Assembly (NCBI GenBank): GCA_022578605.1
Contig: MU394069.1
Location: 248,001 to 312,000, forward strand
Length of the DNA stretch: 64,000 nt
DNA from: Camillea tinctor
Lineage: Eukaryota; Ascomycota; Sordariomycetes; Xylariales; Xylariaceae
Direction: 5' to 3'
The notes under the pieces were generated by a model. That model saw nothing but the letters and a program-made list of their open reading frames with translations, did no database searches and had not been told where the DNA came from. The translations under genes and the position numbers were made by a program. Shown here in pieces: positions 1 through 11,357 of the stretch (position 1 is the first letter of the stretch; every line of letters starts with the position of its first letter).

Positions 1-3000
1 CGATAAGCAAAACGCTAAGACTACTTGCGTCTAGTATAACTACAATCGGTATTCTTATACGTACTAGTATTAGACATAGGATCTACAATAGTCTCTATAT
101 ACTAGTAGATATCCGTAAAAGTCATCATTATACTTGGATTGTATATTGTACTAAAGAAAAATTTCTATGTAGAACTTAACTACTAGTTGCCATGGTGTAA
201 GGGAGGTTCAAATTACCTAACCTAGTTCGTTCATTATATTTTCTCTATTACACGTAAAAGTCAATTAGCAACTTAGAGAGGCTGGTAGAGCCCTACGGAA
301 ATTCCTTTCCTAACCTTACCCTTATTCCACAGGAAGATCTTGCAGGTGCATTATCCCGTTTTGCAAATAGACAGAGTCTATGACGCGATACGAATCTCTG
401 CATCGAGACCAGACTATTTTAGAGTCTCAGCTTCACCGGTGGGGAGATCAGCTGCTCCGCGTACTAGGCGCTGCCTGACTGTAGATCAGGTCGCTTTGTG
501 TGTTAGGAAGTATGCAACCGTCTTTTGTATGCAGGCTAGTCATTCTATTGAAGCCCCATTTCTGCAGTGCAACCCAGAGGATGGTGTGCCTCTTTTCGAG
601 TTTCGTCTTTCGGAGGAGACTCCATGGATATGTGCTATGGTTTCCTAGTGAAAGACTATATATATTATTACATAAGCTAGTCTAGATAGTCATGGATGGG
701 TTACATGTCTGCCTTCTACCAGGAAACCAAAGTAGTATTAAGGAGATAGGGGAGAGTTGCCTATAGCTTGGGTACTCTTCGGTGAACCGCCCGAACAGAG
801 AAGCTCCGCTTTCTACGTCCTTCCGAATATAGCTGCCCCTACCACCGTCGGTATCCATATGATACCTGCATATCAGAGGTCGCAGTCTTAAGGCCACCCG
901 CGCCAACACTTTTCGCTGGTTTTTCTGACTCATGGAATCCAAAGAGCTACCCAGGTCGACATAACTTGGCCGCTTATACAACAAATAGGAGAATGATTAC
1001 CCGAGAAATCAATATTATTTGTAAGCCGTCTCGAACCTAATCGTAGAGTCTAGAAAAGCGTGTTATCTAGGCGGAGCCTATAACTAACCTCCCCCTTCCC
1101 CTCACATAAACAGGCCGCAGTTGAGGCCATGTTTATGGAGAAGTTAGAGGGATTTATGGTGTCTAAGACGCCGCTATCGGGAGTATGAATATGTATATAT
1201 AGCACAGTTATTATAAGTGCCGAGGGAAGAAGGGTACTCACGGAAAGGAGGAGATAGCAGGCATCAAGGCGCCCAGTGGGCGATCCTTTAGTATGGGCAT
1301 CGTCCATTGGGACACCGGTGGACCCGCTTCTGCACAGAGACGACGATCTCGGTCTTTATGCGAAGTTTTTATCTGCCGACTTGTATGGTTTCATGTGATA
1401 TATCACTCAAAGAGTGCTCAATGGCGTGCTTGCATGTATGCGGGTGACTCCTAACAACATTATGCATAGAATGTGACTTTTAGTAGTCTGCTTTACGATG
1501 ATCTGATCAGCGACCTTTTGTACGTCGAATCAATGTGATAGTATCAGATGCGGGCGGATTATAAAAGACTTTTTACGTTAACAATCAGGTGAGAAAGGAC
1601 AGACGGCCAGGGATTTTTGGTATTACAAGAAACTCTTCGGATGTTTCTTGGATGACTTCGGTATTCCGGCTTTGCACGGCATACAAGGCTTAGGAACCCA
1701 TAGGAATACAGAGAATAACAGTATGAAATACCAAGCATTGGGAAAAACCAACAGAGTTAGGGTATGTTCGTCGAGAAGCGAGGTAGTCCTAGTGGATGAT
1801 TTTAGCTGCGTCAGTGCACCGCAATCTTTCATTAAAATGTAAATTTAGTAACCTGATGAAGTATATTTTGATGTTCTCATTTTAATGAGTAACCTCATCA
1901 CGGGAATCCAAGTCTATTCTTTCCCTTCAAGCCTAGGATGGTATCAGTAATATACGGGTCACTATCATGGTAATGATTAGTTACTATATCTGTTCTTACA
2001 AGACATACTTCTTAATTTATTAGCAATAGAGGTACGTGTATTGTACTGCAATAAATAGAAGCATATTTCGTCTACACAGGAAATACTCCTAACATCATTG
2101 AAGGCTGGTGTCTGATTGGAGAGGGGAAGAAAATGATCGCAACCAATCTAATTTGTTAGGGATCACCATCTTAAGAAATATTCGCAAATTGGTGGATGTG
2201 GCACCGAGGCCTTCATTATGGGTATAAATATTATCAATTTATCAAAATTTAAGGTAGCATATATAGTACCAGTGTTTGAATGGTGGAAGCTTGTCATGGA
2301 ATGTCTAATAATAGAAAGAGACGAGGCTGATACTCGTCCATAAGTTATAACCTCCTCATACATTACTGCTTACCCATTATTTAACTCATAGCCATGGACA
2401 ACCTGTATTCACATATGCACAATTTGATCTCATCTGATGATATATTTATTTATATACTTCTATATATATAACACTTTATCACGCTCCTCAGGCTCGTCCC
2501 AGTAACCTATCACGTACCTACCAAGGTATAGGGGATAATGAAGATATAAAGACACGGAACACGTCTTCCTTCCTTTAATATCACCCAGAAACTTCAAACC
2601 ATGTGTATAAGACCAGATTTGAAAAGACAACCGATATTCAAAACGGCAGGAGAATAAAATCAAAAAACATAATTGGAAGAAAGATATTTTTGGTAAACCA
2701 TCTACATATGCATAATAGTATAGATACCAAACGTGTTCGTTTCGAAATTTCAGAGTGCACAAGTAATCTGAGTCCCCATTCATGTGCATGGGTATACGTA
2801 CTCGCCAACTCATTTTAAATTACATTATCTACGAATATGGGGACCCTGGATCACATGTCAATGTCGAATTCAGAAAGTAAACGAGCAAACACCTTCAATT
2901 TTCAGGATATTATTCATGCTCTCATTCCACTGAGTTGGTTAATAGTTTTTAATTTCCTTAGAAGCCCCTAGGTATCCAACTCCTGATTGATATGACCCTG

Positions 3001-3402
3001 AGCCCAAGACAAATTTTATCTCAGCCTGGAAGTTTAGAAACAAGGAAACGTGATCTATATATTGTTATAAATCTACGAAAGAAAGTGGAGTTATTATAGA
3101 CACCCTACATTGAGAGAAAACATATTTATTATTGTACGAAGAGCTAGAAGTAGGGGGGCACACTTACGTGGTACGCAAACATACAAAGAGGTTATTTATT
3201 TACTGGCAACTCCTGTGCTTCCGGATTCTAACCTTCGAGCTGTTGAAAAGGTGCATAATATACAAAACTATTCTCATCTAATGAATTCAACAACTCAAGG
3301 ATTATATTATGAAATAGCTTGAATGCCGTTGATTAATTCATAGTTCCTGAACCGGGGTAAAGGAATAAAGAATAAGATAAAGGTCTAACCTACATGCTGG
3401 TA
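1..3402. other. Gene-free left flank
   Basis: I see no supported gene here. Reading frames are short (102 codons at most), carry no recognisable domain, and are interrupted on both strands. Base composition is moderately AT-rich and not isochore-like. The nearby LTR-like repeats and the many TA-rich words suggest old, mutated repeat DNA, but I cannot name an element in this part. The frames at 340-648 (+) and 682-984 (-) have a plausible protein-like composition and could be decayed transposon fragments. That is inference only. Confidence 0.5.
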
Positions 3403-3559
3403 TGTGGGGGATAACCCCCTAGGATACACACTGGGCACTGGGCACGATGGTATATTGTGCTATATGCGTGCGTGCGTGAGAGAGAGAGTGTGTGTGGTGA
3501 AACCCAAAAGAAGGAGAACTAATAACTAGGCCTGCTAAGTCATCAGCGGTGACGTAATA
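3403..3559 (+). mobile_element. Short LTR-like repeat, uninterrupted copy
   Basis: This is a diverged copy of the outer repeat at 52625-53076. Both begin TGTGGGGG followed by a small inverted repeat (GGGGG-ATAA-CCCCC here, GGGG-TTGA-CCCC there). They share a GGGCAC...GATATATTG-type block, a GTGTGT/GAGAGA tract, a GAAACC(C/T)AAAA block and the word CCTGCTAAGTCAT near the right end. This copy lacks the 278-bp insert found at 52693-52970, so it preserves the empty site (GTGCTATATG). The right end reads GTAATA where the other copy reads GTAACA, a C-to-T change compatible with RIP. I see no clean target duplication here. Confidence 0.6.
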
Positions 3560-3695
3560 TGATAGGTAAGATATTGAAGCAATACTGCCGTATTGTGCAT
3601 TAGGACCTCCTTTTCTATATATTCATCACATAAATGTTGCCAGGAGCAGTGTATTAGATTACGAGGTTCATGGTAGTAGGCACTTACCGTGGGAA
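3560..3695. other. Short spacer between repeat and gap-associated duplication
   Basis: Unremarkable sequence between the LTR-like repeat and the first copy of the gap-flanking duplication. No gene or site is supported. Confidence 0.4.
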
Positions 3696-3789
3696 AGGAA
3701 CTATTTTCAGATATAAGCAATGGAGCCACAGGTAATTGTAATTCTAGTCTTCCGCACAATAACACCCCGATCATATAAGTCCTTACCAG

Positions 3790-3859
<70 letters not shown>

Positions 3860-4016
3860 CGGGCGGGGGGGGGGGGGGGGGCGGGGTGNNNNNNNNNNAG
3901 GAACTATTTTAAGAAATAACCAATGTTGCCACAGGTAATTGTATTTATATTCTTCCCCACAAAAACACCCCCAACATATAATTCCTTACCAGTTCCCCCC
4001 CCCCCCCCCCCCCCCC
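3696..4016. repeat. Assembly gap with flanking noisy duplicate and poly-G/poly-C
   Basis: Bases 3696-3791 and 3899-3994 are the same roughly 96-base sequence. Both begin AGGAACTATTTT and end CTTACCAGTT, with about a dozen scattered mismatches. The first copy runs into a G homopolymer (3792-3859, then G with a few C to 3886). Ten N follow (3889-3898). The second copy runs into 22 C (3995-4016). The simplest reading is one locus represented twice across an unresolved join, with low-quality homopolymer sequence, and not a real tandem repeat. Confidence 0.8.
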
Positions 4017-4263
4017 TCTCACAGTGTGTTCATTTTGTGAGCAAGAAACAAACATGAGGGAATATAAAGTGTATTGGTCCATGAGAGCCCAGTAGGCAAA
4101 CGAAAGACCATATATTCATAAATTTCCATAAAGAATTTTATAGGATCGTATTGCAGAGGCAGTAACTCGATATTGTAATACTTTAAGAATGATAAGTACA
4201 TTTCATCACAGCTCCAATAATGCATAGAATATTGCAACAACAAGAAAAAACCGATGGTCATAT

Positions 4264-4542
4264 TGTTGTGGGGACTAGGGGAACCTGGAACCACAATTCT
4301 CTGTGTATATAGATTGCATTGCATTACAAGTTTGCCAGAGTTCCTTTCTTTTGTCACCGCATGTCGGCGTTAGTTTACAATACAGATCAATACATTCCCC
4401 ATTAAGTTCTTTTATATACGTTTTCATTACAAACAAACAGTATAATGGTTATGTATCGTAGACTAGGGATTATAGTCCCTAGTCCTTCACAGCCTCATAC
4501 ACCTGTAGGTAAGGGGTCCTCCCTATCCCTAGTTCAATATCA
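4264..4542 (+). mobile_element. Solo-LTR-like repeat, copy 2 of inner family
   Basis: This 279-bp segment starts TGTTGTGGGGACTAGGGG and ends CAATATCA. It aligns along its whole length with the 278-bp insert at 52693-52970. Shared landmarks include the GGACTAGGGGAAC start, CCACAATT, GCATTACAAGTTTG, GCATGTCGGCGTTA, AGATCAATACATTCC, AACAGTATAATGG (GATGG in the other copy), GTCCCTAGTCC and CACAGCCTCATAC. TG...CA ends and non-coding content fit a solo LTR. Unlike the other copy, no clear target duplication is visible at its borders. Confidence 0.6.
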
Positions 4543-5709
4543 TTAGGAATATATAGATATATATATCAAGACGCTGATGAAGTTGTTATTTTACTTTCTC
4601 GCACACGCGTTAAAGTTTATACTGGGTATGGATGGCACGGCTATTGTTGCTGTGTGCGAAGGTTAGAACTTCATATACACGCCGTTCCACCTGATATATA
4701 AATATAGTTCTTATCAAAGAAGTATCTTTGCGTATTTATATGTTCAAACTTTCAGGTACAGCCATTGAAACACTCTACTAGCAACCTCAAAAGCAGTTAG
4801 CAAGTGCTTTGATGCAAGAAGCTCAAGCTCTCCCCTTGGAGCACAAGTTTTGTGGGATTTAACCTAAAATTGTTTCCACTGCTATTGTTAATAGTACCAT
4901 CTAGAATGCATAATTTTTACTGGAACTGTTGGCCAAAGACTCTATAAAGGTCTTCCGCCCACCTAGACTGCTACATGTTGACCCATATTGATAATCTAGG
5001 CAACGTGTCGGTTGGTGTTAAAGTCGGGATAAACGCTAAATGGTATAAATGTACCACCTAAATACATTGGAGGTTTTCTTAAACCAGTTTATATTCTTTC
5101 ATGTTTGGAGAATAGCAGTTTTAGAAGTACCCCATACTAGGCGAGAATTGAATATTAATAGTTATAAATGTATAGTATTGCGATATCCAGTTTCCAAATC
5201 ACGCCATGTGAAGTACTCAACGAAGTCAACATAGCTTAATGAAGCTGCAAGGGACTTTCTTGCGAGCCTCTCATTCGCCGGTTTGACCTAAGACGCACGT
5301 GGCTTAAACCGACATTCTCTTGGCCTCCTTGGCCTCGATAAATATGATATTGCGGCTATATTTTAGCAACTTGGCATATAATCATTATACACAAAATCTA
5401 CGATTTGCACATCAAACTCTTATACGTATAACTCAAAGGAGAGATGCAATGTGTGACCAACTAGGAAAACCACATCCACGTAGATCCCCGTGGTATCTTG
5501 AGCGAAGAATAACAAGTACGCCTAGGTTCACGATTAATGTCAATATGAAGGGAGCGAAACATTGGTCTCAAAGGCGAATTGCATAATTTTGTTTTAAAAA
5601 TTCGGGTATCAACACACTAACCCAGAACATTTCGTCTGGCCACAGCATTACAAAACACATAACTTATACGTAAGAATAGGTCATATGGTAAACCTCGATG
5701 CTAACTCCA
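4543..5709. other. Gene-free spacer downstream of the permease
   Basis: Nothing coding is supported. The reading frames are at most 88 codons and carry no recognisable motif. The right end is the 3' flank of the minus-strand permease. Confidence 0.45.
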
Positions 5710-7675
5710 TCAAGCTCGCTTGTTGGCACTATCCTCCGAGATCTCAATCCTTGAGACATCATGCTTATCACCATCGGTAACCGCCATTTTTTCTTCCTCG
5801 GTGACACCGAAGAGCTTATCCATATGCTCGAGTGATACTCCTGCTTGGATGTTAGTGTTGCAAAAGTCTAGTAGAGGTAGAAACAGGGACTTACCCTTGG
5901 TCTCCGGGATGAAGAACCACACAAAGAAATACATAATGACACCGAAACTGCCAAATATCAAGTACGTGCTATAAATTTGCGTTAGCGGAAGTTCGAAATT
6001 CTAGGACACGGGGTTTACTCACCCATAGCCACAAGTCGCGAGCATGGTGGGTACTGCCTTAGCAACGACGAAGTTGAACAACCATTGGGTCGCTGCTCCA
6101 AGCGCGACGTTCATCGGGCGCAGACGCGCGGCCGGGATCTCGGACACCAAGATCCAGCAGGCAGGGCCCCAGCCGAACTGGAAGAAGGCGGCGAAGACGA
6201 AGATGCACACGAGAGCGACGTAGCCAGCAGGGGGCACGGGGTCGCCGACCTTAGGCGGCGAGATGCGGACGTACAAACCGATGTAGAACATGCACAGCGA
6301 CTGACCGACGGAGGAGACTAGTAGGGAGCGCCGGCGACCCAGAGAATCGGCCATGAACAGCAGGAAAGCCGCGCACGCGAGCACCTTGACGATGCCGTAG
6401 ACGCCGGTGCTGAAGAGTGAGTTCTGGGTGCCGCTGATGCCCAGGTTCTGGAAGATGGTGGGCGCGTACACGTTGATGGCGTTGGTGCCGGTCATCTGCT
6501 GCCAGACCATGAGAAAGATACTGAGGATGGCCCGCTTGCGGTTCGTGGGGACGGTCCACATCTCCTTCTGGAGCGACCAGAAATTGGCGTCTCCTATTAG
6601 GCGTCGCTCGTAGTCCAGCTGGTCGGCGATCTCCTGGAACTCTTCTTGCAGATATGGATGGTTTTCCGGGAGGTTCCGAATTCTGACCAGCACGGCCTTG
6701 GCTTCCTCCCACCGGTCCTTGCGGGCTAAGTATCTCGGGGATTCATTGCAGATGCACATCAGACCGAAAAGGAGAAGAGCTGGTAATCCTTGGATGGACA
6801 GCGGCACGATGTACTGCTTTGGTCCTTGAAGATGCAGGCTGACGGCGTAATTACCCCAGAAGGCGATCAAACTACCAGTCACGATGAACAGTTGGTACAT
6901 TCCAGTGAGCAGGCCACGGATGGCTCGCGGGGCATTTTCAGTGACATAGATGGGGTTTATAACGCTAGAGGTACCAACTCCAAGACCTGACAAACCGTGC
7001 TCATCAGTTTCTTGTTATTTCTTCCAGAGAGAAATAAAGAACATGTGAAGGGTGAAGAAAGAATCAGGGGAATGCCCTTACCTGCGACGAATCGACCGAT
7101 ATACATAGGTTCAAGATGACCAGAAGCGGCAGCTTGCATAATGACACCAATCAGTGTAAAGACAGCAGCGCCCACCAAGCACCACTTCCGCCCCCAAGCA
7201 TCAGTCATGGGGTAGGCCGCGAGGGCGCCCACGAAGCATCCAGCCTGCAGCACGGACACAATGTTTCCTTGGAGGTTCGCCGAAGCTACACTGTCCGCGC
7301 TCTCTAAACCATAGTCACTGTGGGTGAAGAGAAAGATGATATCAGTATTTCTGGTTTACTTCTTTTTTTCTGTCAGGGGTTCGACAGGATGGCTGCACAT
7401 ACTCGATGAAGGGCTGCAGTTTGATTACGCCACCGATCACGCCACTGTCCCAACCAAACGACATCGCGCCGAAGCAAGCCTTTCCCAAACGATTAGTTCA
7501 CGTCATGGTGAGCACTATTAAGGTTGCTGAGGAGTTCGCTGCTTACAGAGCATGCCAACATGTATACCCTCCACCCATAAATCTCCTTCGGATCCGTTAA
7601 CATCGCGTCATTTTTGACGATCTTCTTGAGTATGGACCCCATAATTGCGGACGGGATGGGGGGTGAGCTCCCCAA
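5710..7675 (-). CDS. MFS sugar-porter transporter, quinate/hexose permease-like
   Basis: Predicted plasma-membrane transporter of the sugar-porter group of the major facilitator superfamily. Exons (minus strand): 7675-7547, 7479-7403, 7317-7082, 6986-6023, 5968-5895, 5840-5710, giving 536 aa. An alternative in-frame ATG at 7642 gives 525 aa. Visible family signatures are [10 protein letters not shown] in the first helix, DAWGRKW in the 2-3 loop, ESPRYL after helix 6, [17 protein letters not shown] in helix 7, [10 protein letters not shown] in the 8-9 loop, [20 protein letters not shown] in helix 10, and PETKG joined to [11 protein letters not shown] across the last intron. The [23 protein letters not shown] start and the FNFVVAKA segment resemble fungal quinate permeases more than glucose carriers, but the substrate is inferred. 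An asparagine precedes ESPRYL where proline is usual. The gene is divergent from the BNR protein gene. Confidence 0.9.
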
Positions 7676-9325
7676 GCACTTTTACCAGCGTCTAGCTTTT
7701 GGTTTTCGTGTTTCTTCCGATAGTGGTGGTGGTGATGCTTAAGACTGGTATCAAGGCCTTCGCTCGCCTCAATTTACAAGAAATGATACAAATCAAGAGT
7801 GATAAGATGACCGGAACCAGGTTTCATTAGATTACGAGCGAGGTGGCTTCCCTTTTAAGGGTTCATATACAGGTTGGTGGTATGTAACATCTTAGCAACA
7901 ACTCACCGTATACTGCTCGCGCCGTCTTATTGGTGCGGGAGCTTACGGCTCTAAGCAAAAGCAAGCATGGTTCCTCCTCGCGACGAGCACATCACCTACC
8001 AGGCCGGTGAACATGGCAAGATCTATGAGCCTGGAACGTTGGGGGAGGTGGGTGGGAACGAGGGCCCGTGATGGGTGGAAAAGAATATGCCGAGTTATTT
8101 TCCACCAAGCAGAATTGTCCTACGCTATGTCGATTGATTTTTTTTCGACGAGGGCTGGTTAACTACCTGGGTAGAGAGAGGAAAGATACATACATAATCT
8201 TGGCCATGGTACATAGCTCGGACCCTAGTCCTTTATTTTCCTGACCCTCGTTACCCCATGGGCGGCCAAGCAAAATGGATCTCAACACTAGTTCGTTACC
8301 CCAAGATATTCGAAAGGATTCACTTTCTAACTTAGCTTAACCTAGCCCTATTCCTTATTCTCCAGGGTTCGCAATTTCTACGTGACTAGCTGACCGCAAA
8401 ACTCGCCCCGGGCCTCTTGGAAAGCTTGTTTCTCAAAGATAATCGTTCACGTTTCTCAAGTAGGTACTGCTTCCCCTCCCTTCCAGAGCAGAAGCCCCAG
8501 GGTCATTTTTCGCCCACGTCTGAGCGCTCATGAGAGCAGTCATACGATATAGATAGCTGCCCGGATCAGCAAGCAGCTTCAACAACCGGGTTACGCTGGT
8601 TAGCTACGTGCTACCCTAGGATAGACTTAGGGCCGAATCCAATGGGGGGAGTGCCGTGGAGTTTTCTTGGCTCGTCTAAGATATTCCGACCAACCAGGGA
8701 CGCCGGCCCCTGTTGACAAGGGAGGCTCGAGGAGACTGCGGAGATAATTCTCTCTTTAGGCTCAATGCGGGGGTGGAGCCGGAAACGAATAGGCTCGTGG
8801 GATCAACGTCGACATTTCCGCTTCTCCAAGACACAACCTAGCCTAGTGTACTTCGTTCACAGCTTGTGACGGTCAAGCGGCGACGATAAAAAGGCATAGA
8901 ATTATCAGGGAATGTTCTGCAGATACCCTTCAGCTGCCTGATGCGGATTGCGTATCATGTGTAGTGCACCAATGTAGAAATATCGACGTAAGTGTTCTAT
9001 CTAGCTCGGACCTGATTTCGAGCCGAGGATCGTAAGTGACCCAGAAAAATAACAGCACGATGCTACCTCGTTTGAGGCGCTTGAATCAACTATAACGGTG
9101 ATGTCTTATCACCCAGAAACTACCTACCTTCGGTACAATGATCTACTCCATGGTTCAGGGGGAGGGGGTTCACCCTTCGAATAGTGATCTTACATAGATA
9201 TAACCTATATCTTTGTTGCGCGGTTCAGCTTTGCACCCGCAGGTTACCTGTAGCATGTAACGGTTTAATCGATATCCTCTTTATTTCTATTCCAAATCAA
9301 TCTGCGTGACAGTTCTTCCACGATC
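7676..9325. promoter_or_regulatory. Divergent promoter region of permease and BNR-protein genes
   Basis: This 1.65-kb stretch has no supported gene and lies between the start codons of two divergent genes. It must hold both promoters. I could not single out a convincing TATA box or operator, and there is no long repeat. Confidence 0.4.
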
Positions 9326-11074
9326 ATGCTTGCAGACCCGTCTATATCGGTGCTGGGGCCGGACCCGGCGCACCGGAAATGCGCCCTCAACGGGTATGCC
9401 TTCCAGCAGGACGCCATCCAATCATGCAACGGCTGGCAGTACAGCTGCTTCTACAGCCCCCTAGCCGGCGCCGGCGCCGAGCCCGAACCGCTGTACGTGC
9501 ATCTGTCGCGCAGGAAGCTGCCCCACGGGAGCTGGGAGACGCTGGTATTCGACGACTATCCGCAGACGACGGATGACGGTCATAATACAGTTCAGGTAAT
9601 ACCATAAAGCCTGCCATGCATTTATTCATACACACATGCTTTTGCATATACATCACGGATCTATAATAGAATAGATGCTGAGCCTCATTCCTTTCGGGGG
9701 TTGGGAGAGTAAAAGCTCGGAGTTTGCCCCGGCGATGGAACCATCCACCTCTCCTACGACCACCACTGCGATCAGTACGTATACCAAACAACCTTTACTC
9801 TCCTTTAACAATGACTACAACCATGGCCATAAACCCCTTTACTCACCACCTCCCCAGAATCCACTACCGCCACTCCATCCCCAACCTCGCCAGCGACCCC
9901 CCCTCCTTCCCCTGGACCCCCTCCCTCTTCACCCGCACGCTGCCCCACCTCCCGGGCCTCGAGTCCCTCTCCAGCACGCTGCTAAGCTACATAACCTACC
10001 CGCGCTTCGTGCCCCTGCCCTCGACAGGGGGATTGCTCTTCTCGTTCCGCACGGGCAAAGCGGGGCTCGGGGACGACCACCTCGCCTCGTACTCGCCGGA
10101 GACACACGCCTACTCGCTGGTAGGCCCGGTCTTCATCCGGGGCATATCCTGCAACCCGTACGTGCACGGACTCGACGCGCGCGGGGGGCGTCTGCACGCG
10201 TCGTGGGTGTGGCGCGGGTTCGTGGAGTACGCGGGGTGGGACGACCCGGATGACACGCAGCACAAGCAGCAGGCGGGGCCGAACGGGGCGGGCAACAACC
10301 ACGACATATGCTACGCGTGGTCGGACGACGGGGGGCGGACGTGGCGGGCGGGGGGGGAGGAGGGAGGGGAACCGATCGCCGACCTGCCGGCCGGCACGCC
10401 CATCGCGAAGGGCGCCAAGGGCATCACCGCGTTCGACATACCCAAGGGCTCCGGGCTCACGAACCAGGAGGCGCAGGCGGTGGACGGGCAGGGCGGGGTG
10501 CACGTGCTGAATCGGGACTGCGTGGGGGGCGAGCAGCGGTGGAAGCATTACTACCGGGCGCCGGGGGGTGCGTTGATTTTCCTTTCCCCCTTTCCCCTTT
10601 CCCCTCCCCTTTCCTCCTTTCCCCTTTCTTAAAACAACAGAGAAGCAACCCCCCCTCCCTTCTCATTCTCTCCCAACTAACCCCCCCCCCCCTCCAGGGC
10701 AATGGACCTCCCGCGCCCTCCCCCTCGTCGACGGTTCCCTAGGCGGCAAACGCGGCCAACTGGCCATCAGCCGGGGGGCCTCGGACCTGTACCTGCTGCT
10801 GCCGGACCGGAGCAGCGACACGCTGTGGATCCAGCGGGCGACGCGCGCGCAGGGGTACGCCGACTACGCGCTGGTGTGGAAGGGGAGCGGGTTCCCGCCG
10901 ACGGAGCCGCTGGTGGACCGCACGCGGCTGGAGTACGACGGGGTGCTGTCGGTGTACACGCGGGCTTACGCGGGTGGGCAGAAGAAGCAGGAAGAGGGGG
11001 GAGAGGGAGAGGGAGAGGGGGAGAAGAAGAGGAAGATTGATGTAGTGGTGTTGGATTTCAAGCTGGAGGAGTAG
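9326..11074 (+). CDS. BNR/Asp-box repeat beta-propeller protein (BNR_4-like)
   Basis: Four exons: 9326-9595, 9716-9774, 9858-10567, 10698-11074, giving 471 aa. Phases agree at every junction, and the joined text reads smoothly: VQ|LGVCPGDGTIHLSYDHHCDQ|IHYRHSIPNLASD, then YYRAPGG|QWTSRALPLVDG. One perfect Asp-box, SDDGGRTW (S-x-D-x-G-x-T-W), sits mid-protein. The GVCPGDGTIHLSYDHH segment and the NNHDIC-AWSDDGG segment are typical of the BNR repeat-containing family found in carbohydrate-active beta-propellers, so a polysaccharide lyase or hydrolase-type role is possible but unproven. No signal peptide is visible from this ATG, so an upstream exon or a cytosolic location is possible. A low-complexity EGEGEGE tract (about residues 443-457) precedes the C-terminus. 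The coding sequence is strongly GC-rich compared with its flanks. Confidence 0.8.
10578..10630 (+). repeat. CCCCTTT polypyrimidine tract in intron 3 of the BNR gene
   Basis: Intron 3 (10568-10697) is nearly all pyrimidine, with repeated C4-5T3 units like those in CGI121 intron 2. The complementary strand carries G-runs separated by AAA. Confidence 0.6.
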
Positions 11075-11357
11075 CGGTAGATGATGTGGATTGGGTTGCT
11101 GGGCTATGTCGAACTTGCTTATTGAATCTCCCTCTCTCTCATCTAACAGATCTGGTATTTGCACATTTCCGTCTCATGCAGCTAATACCTACTCAGTAGG
11201 GCTTCTTATAAAAAATTTCCATTTTTATATATTTGAATTATCTAGGTACTTATACAAATAAGGGGTTCTTACTCGCTCGTAATTCATGGGGGCCATGCGC
11301 TATTCTATCGTGCTTATCCAATGCATCCAAAAAAATCCTTTTCACTCCTTCTCTCAT

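Noticed and set aside
3792..3886. Long poly-G as a natural G-quadruplex locus
   Set aside because: It directly abuts an N gap and a noisy duplicate of the flank, so a sequencing or assembly artefact is far more likely.
5320..5586. 88-codon ATG frame left of the permease
   Set aside because: No family motif, no intron signals linking it to other frames, and a length within chance expectation.
9982..10548. Long minus-strand frame of 188 codons
   Set aside because: It is antisense to exon 3 of the BNR gene. It is open only because the sequence is very GC-rich, and it has an arginine/proline-rich composition and no motifs.
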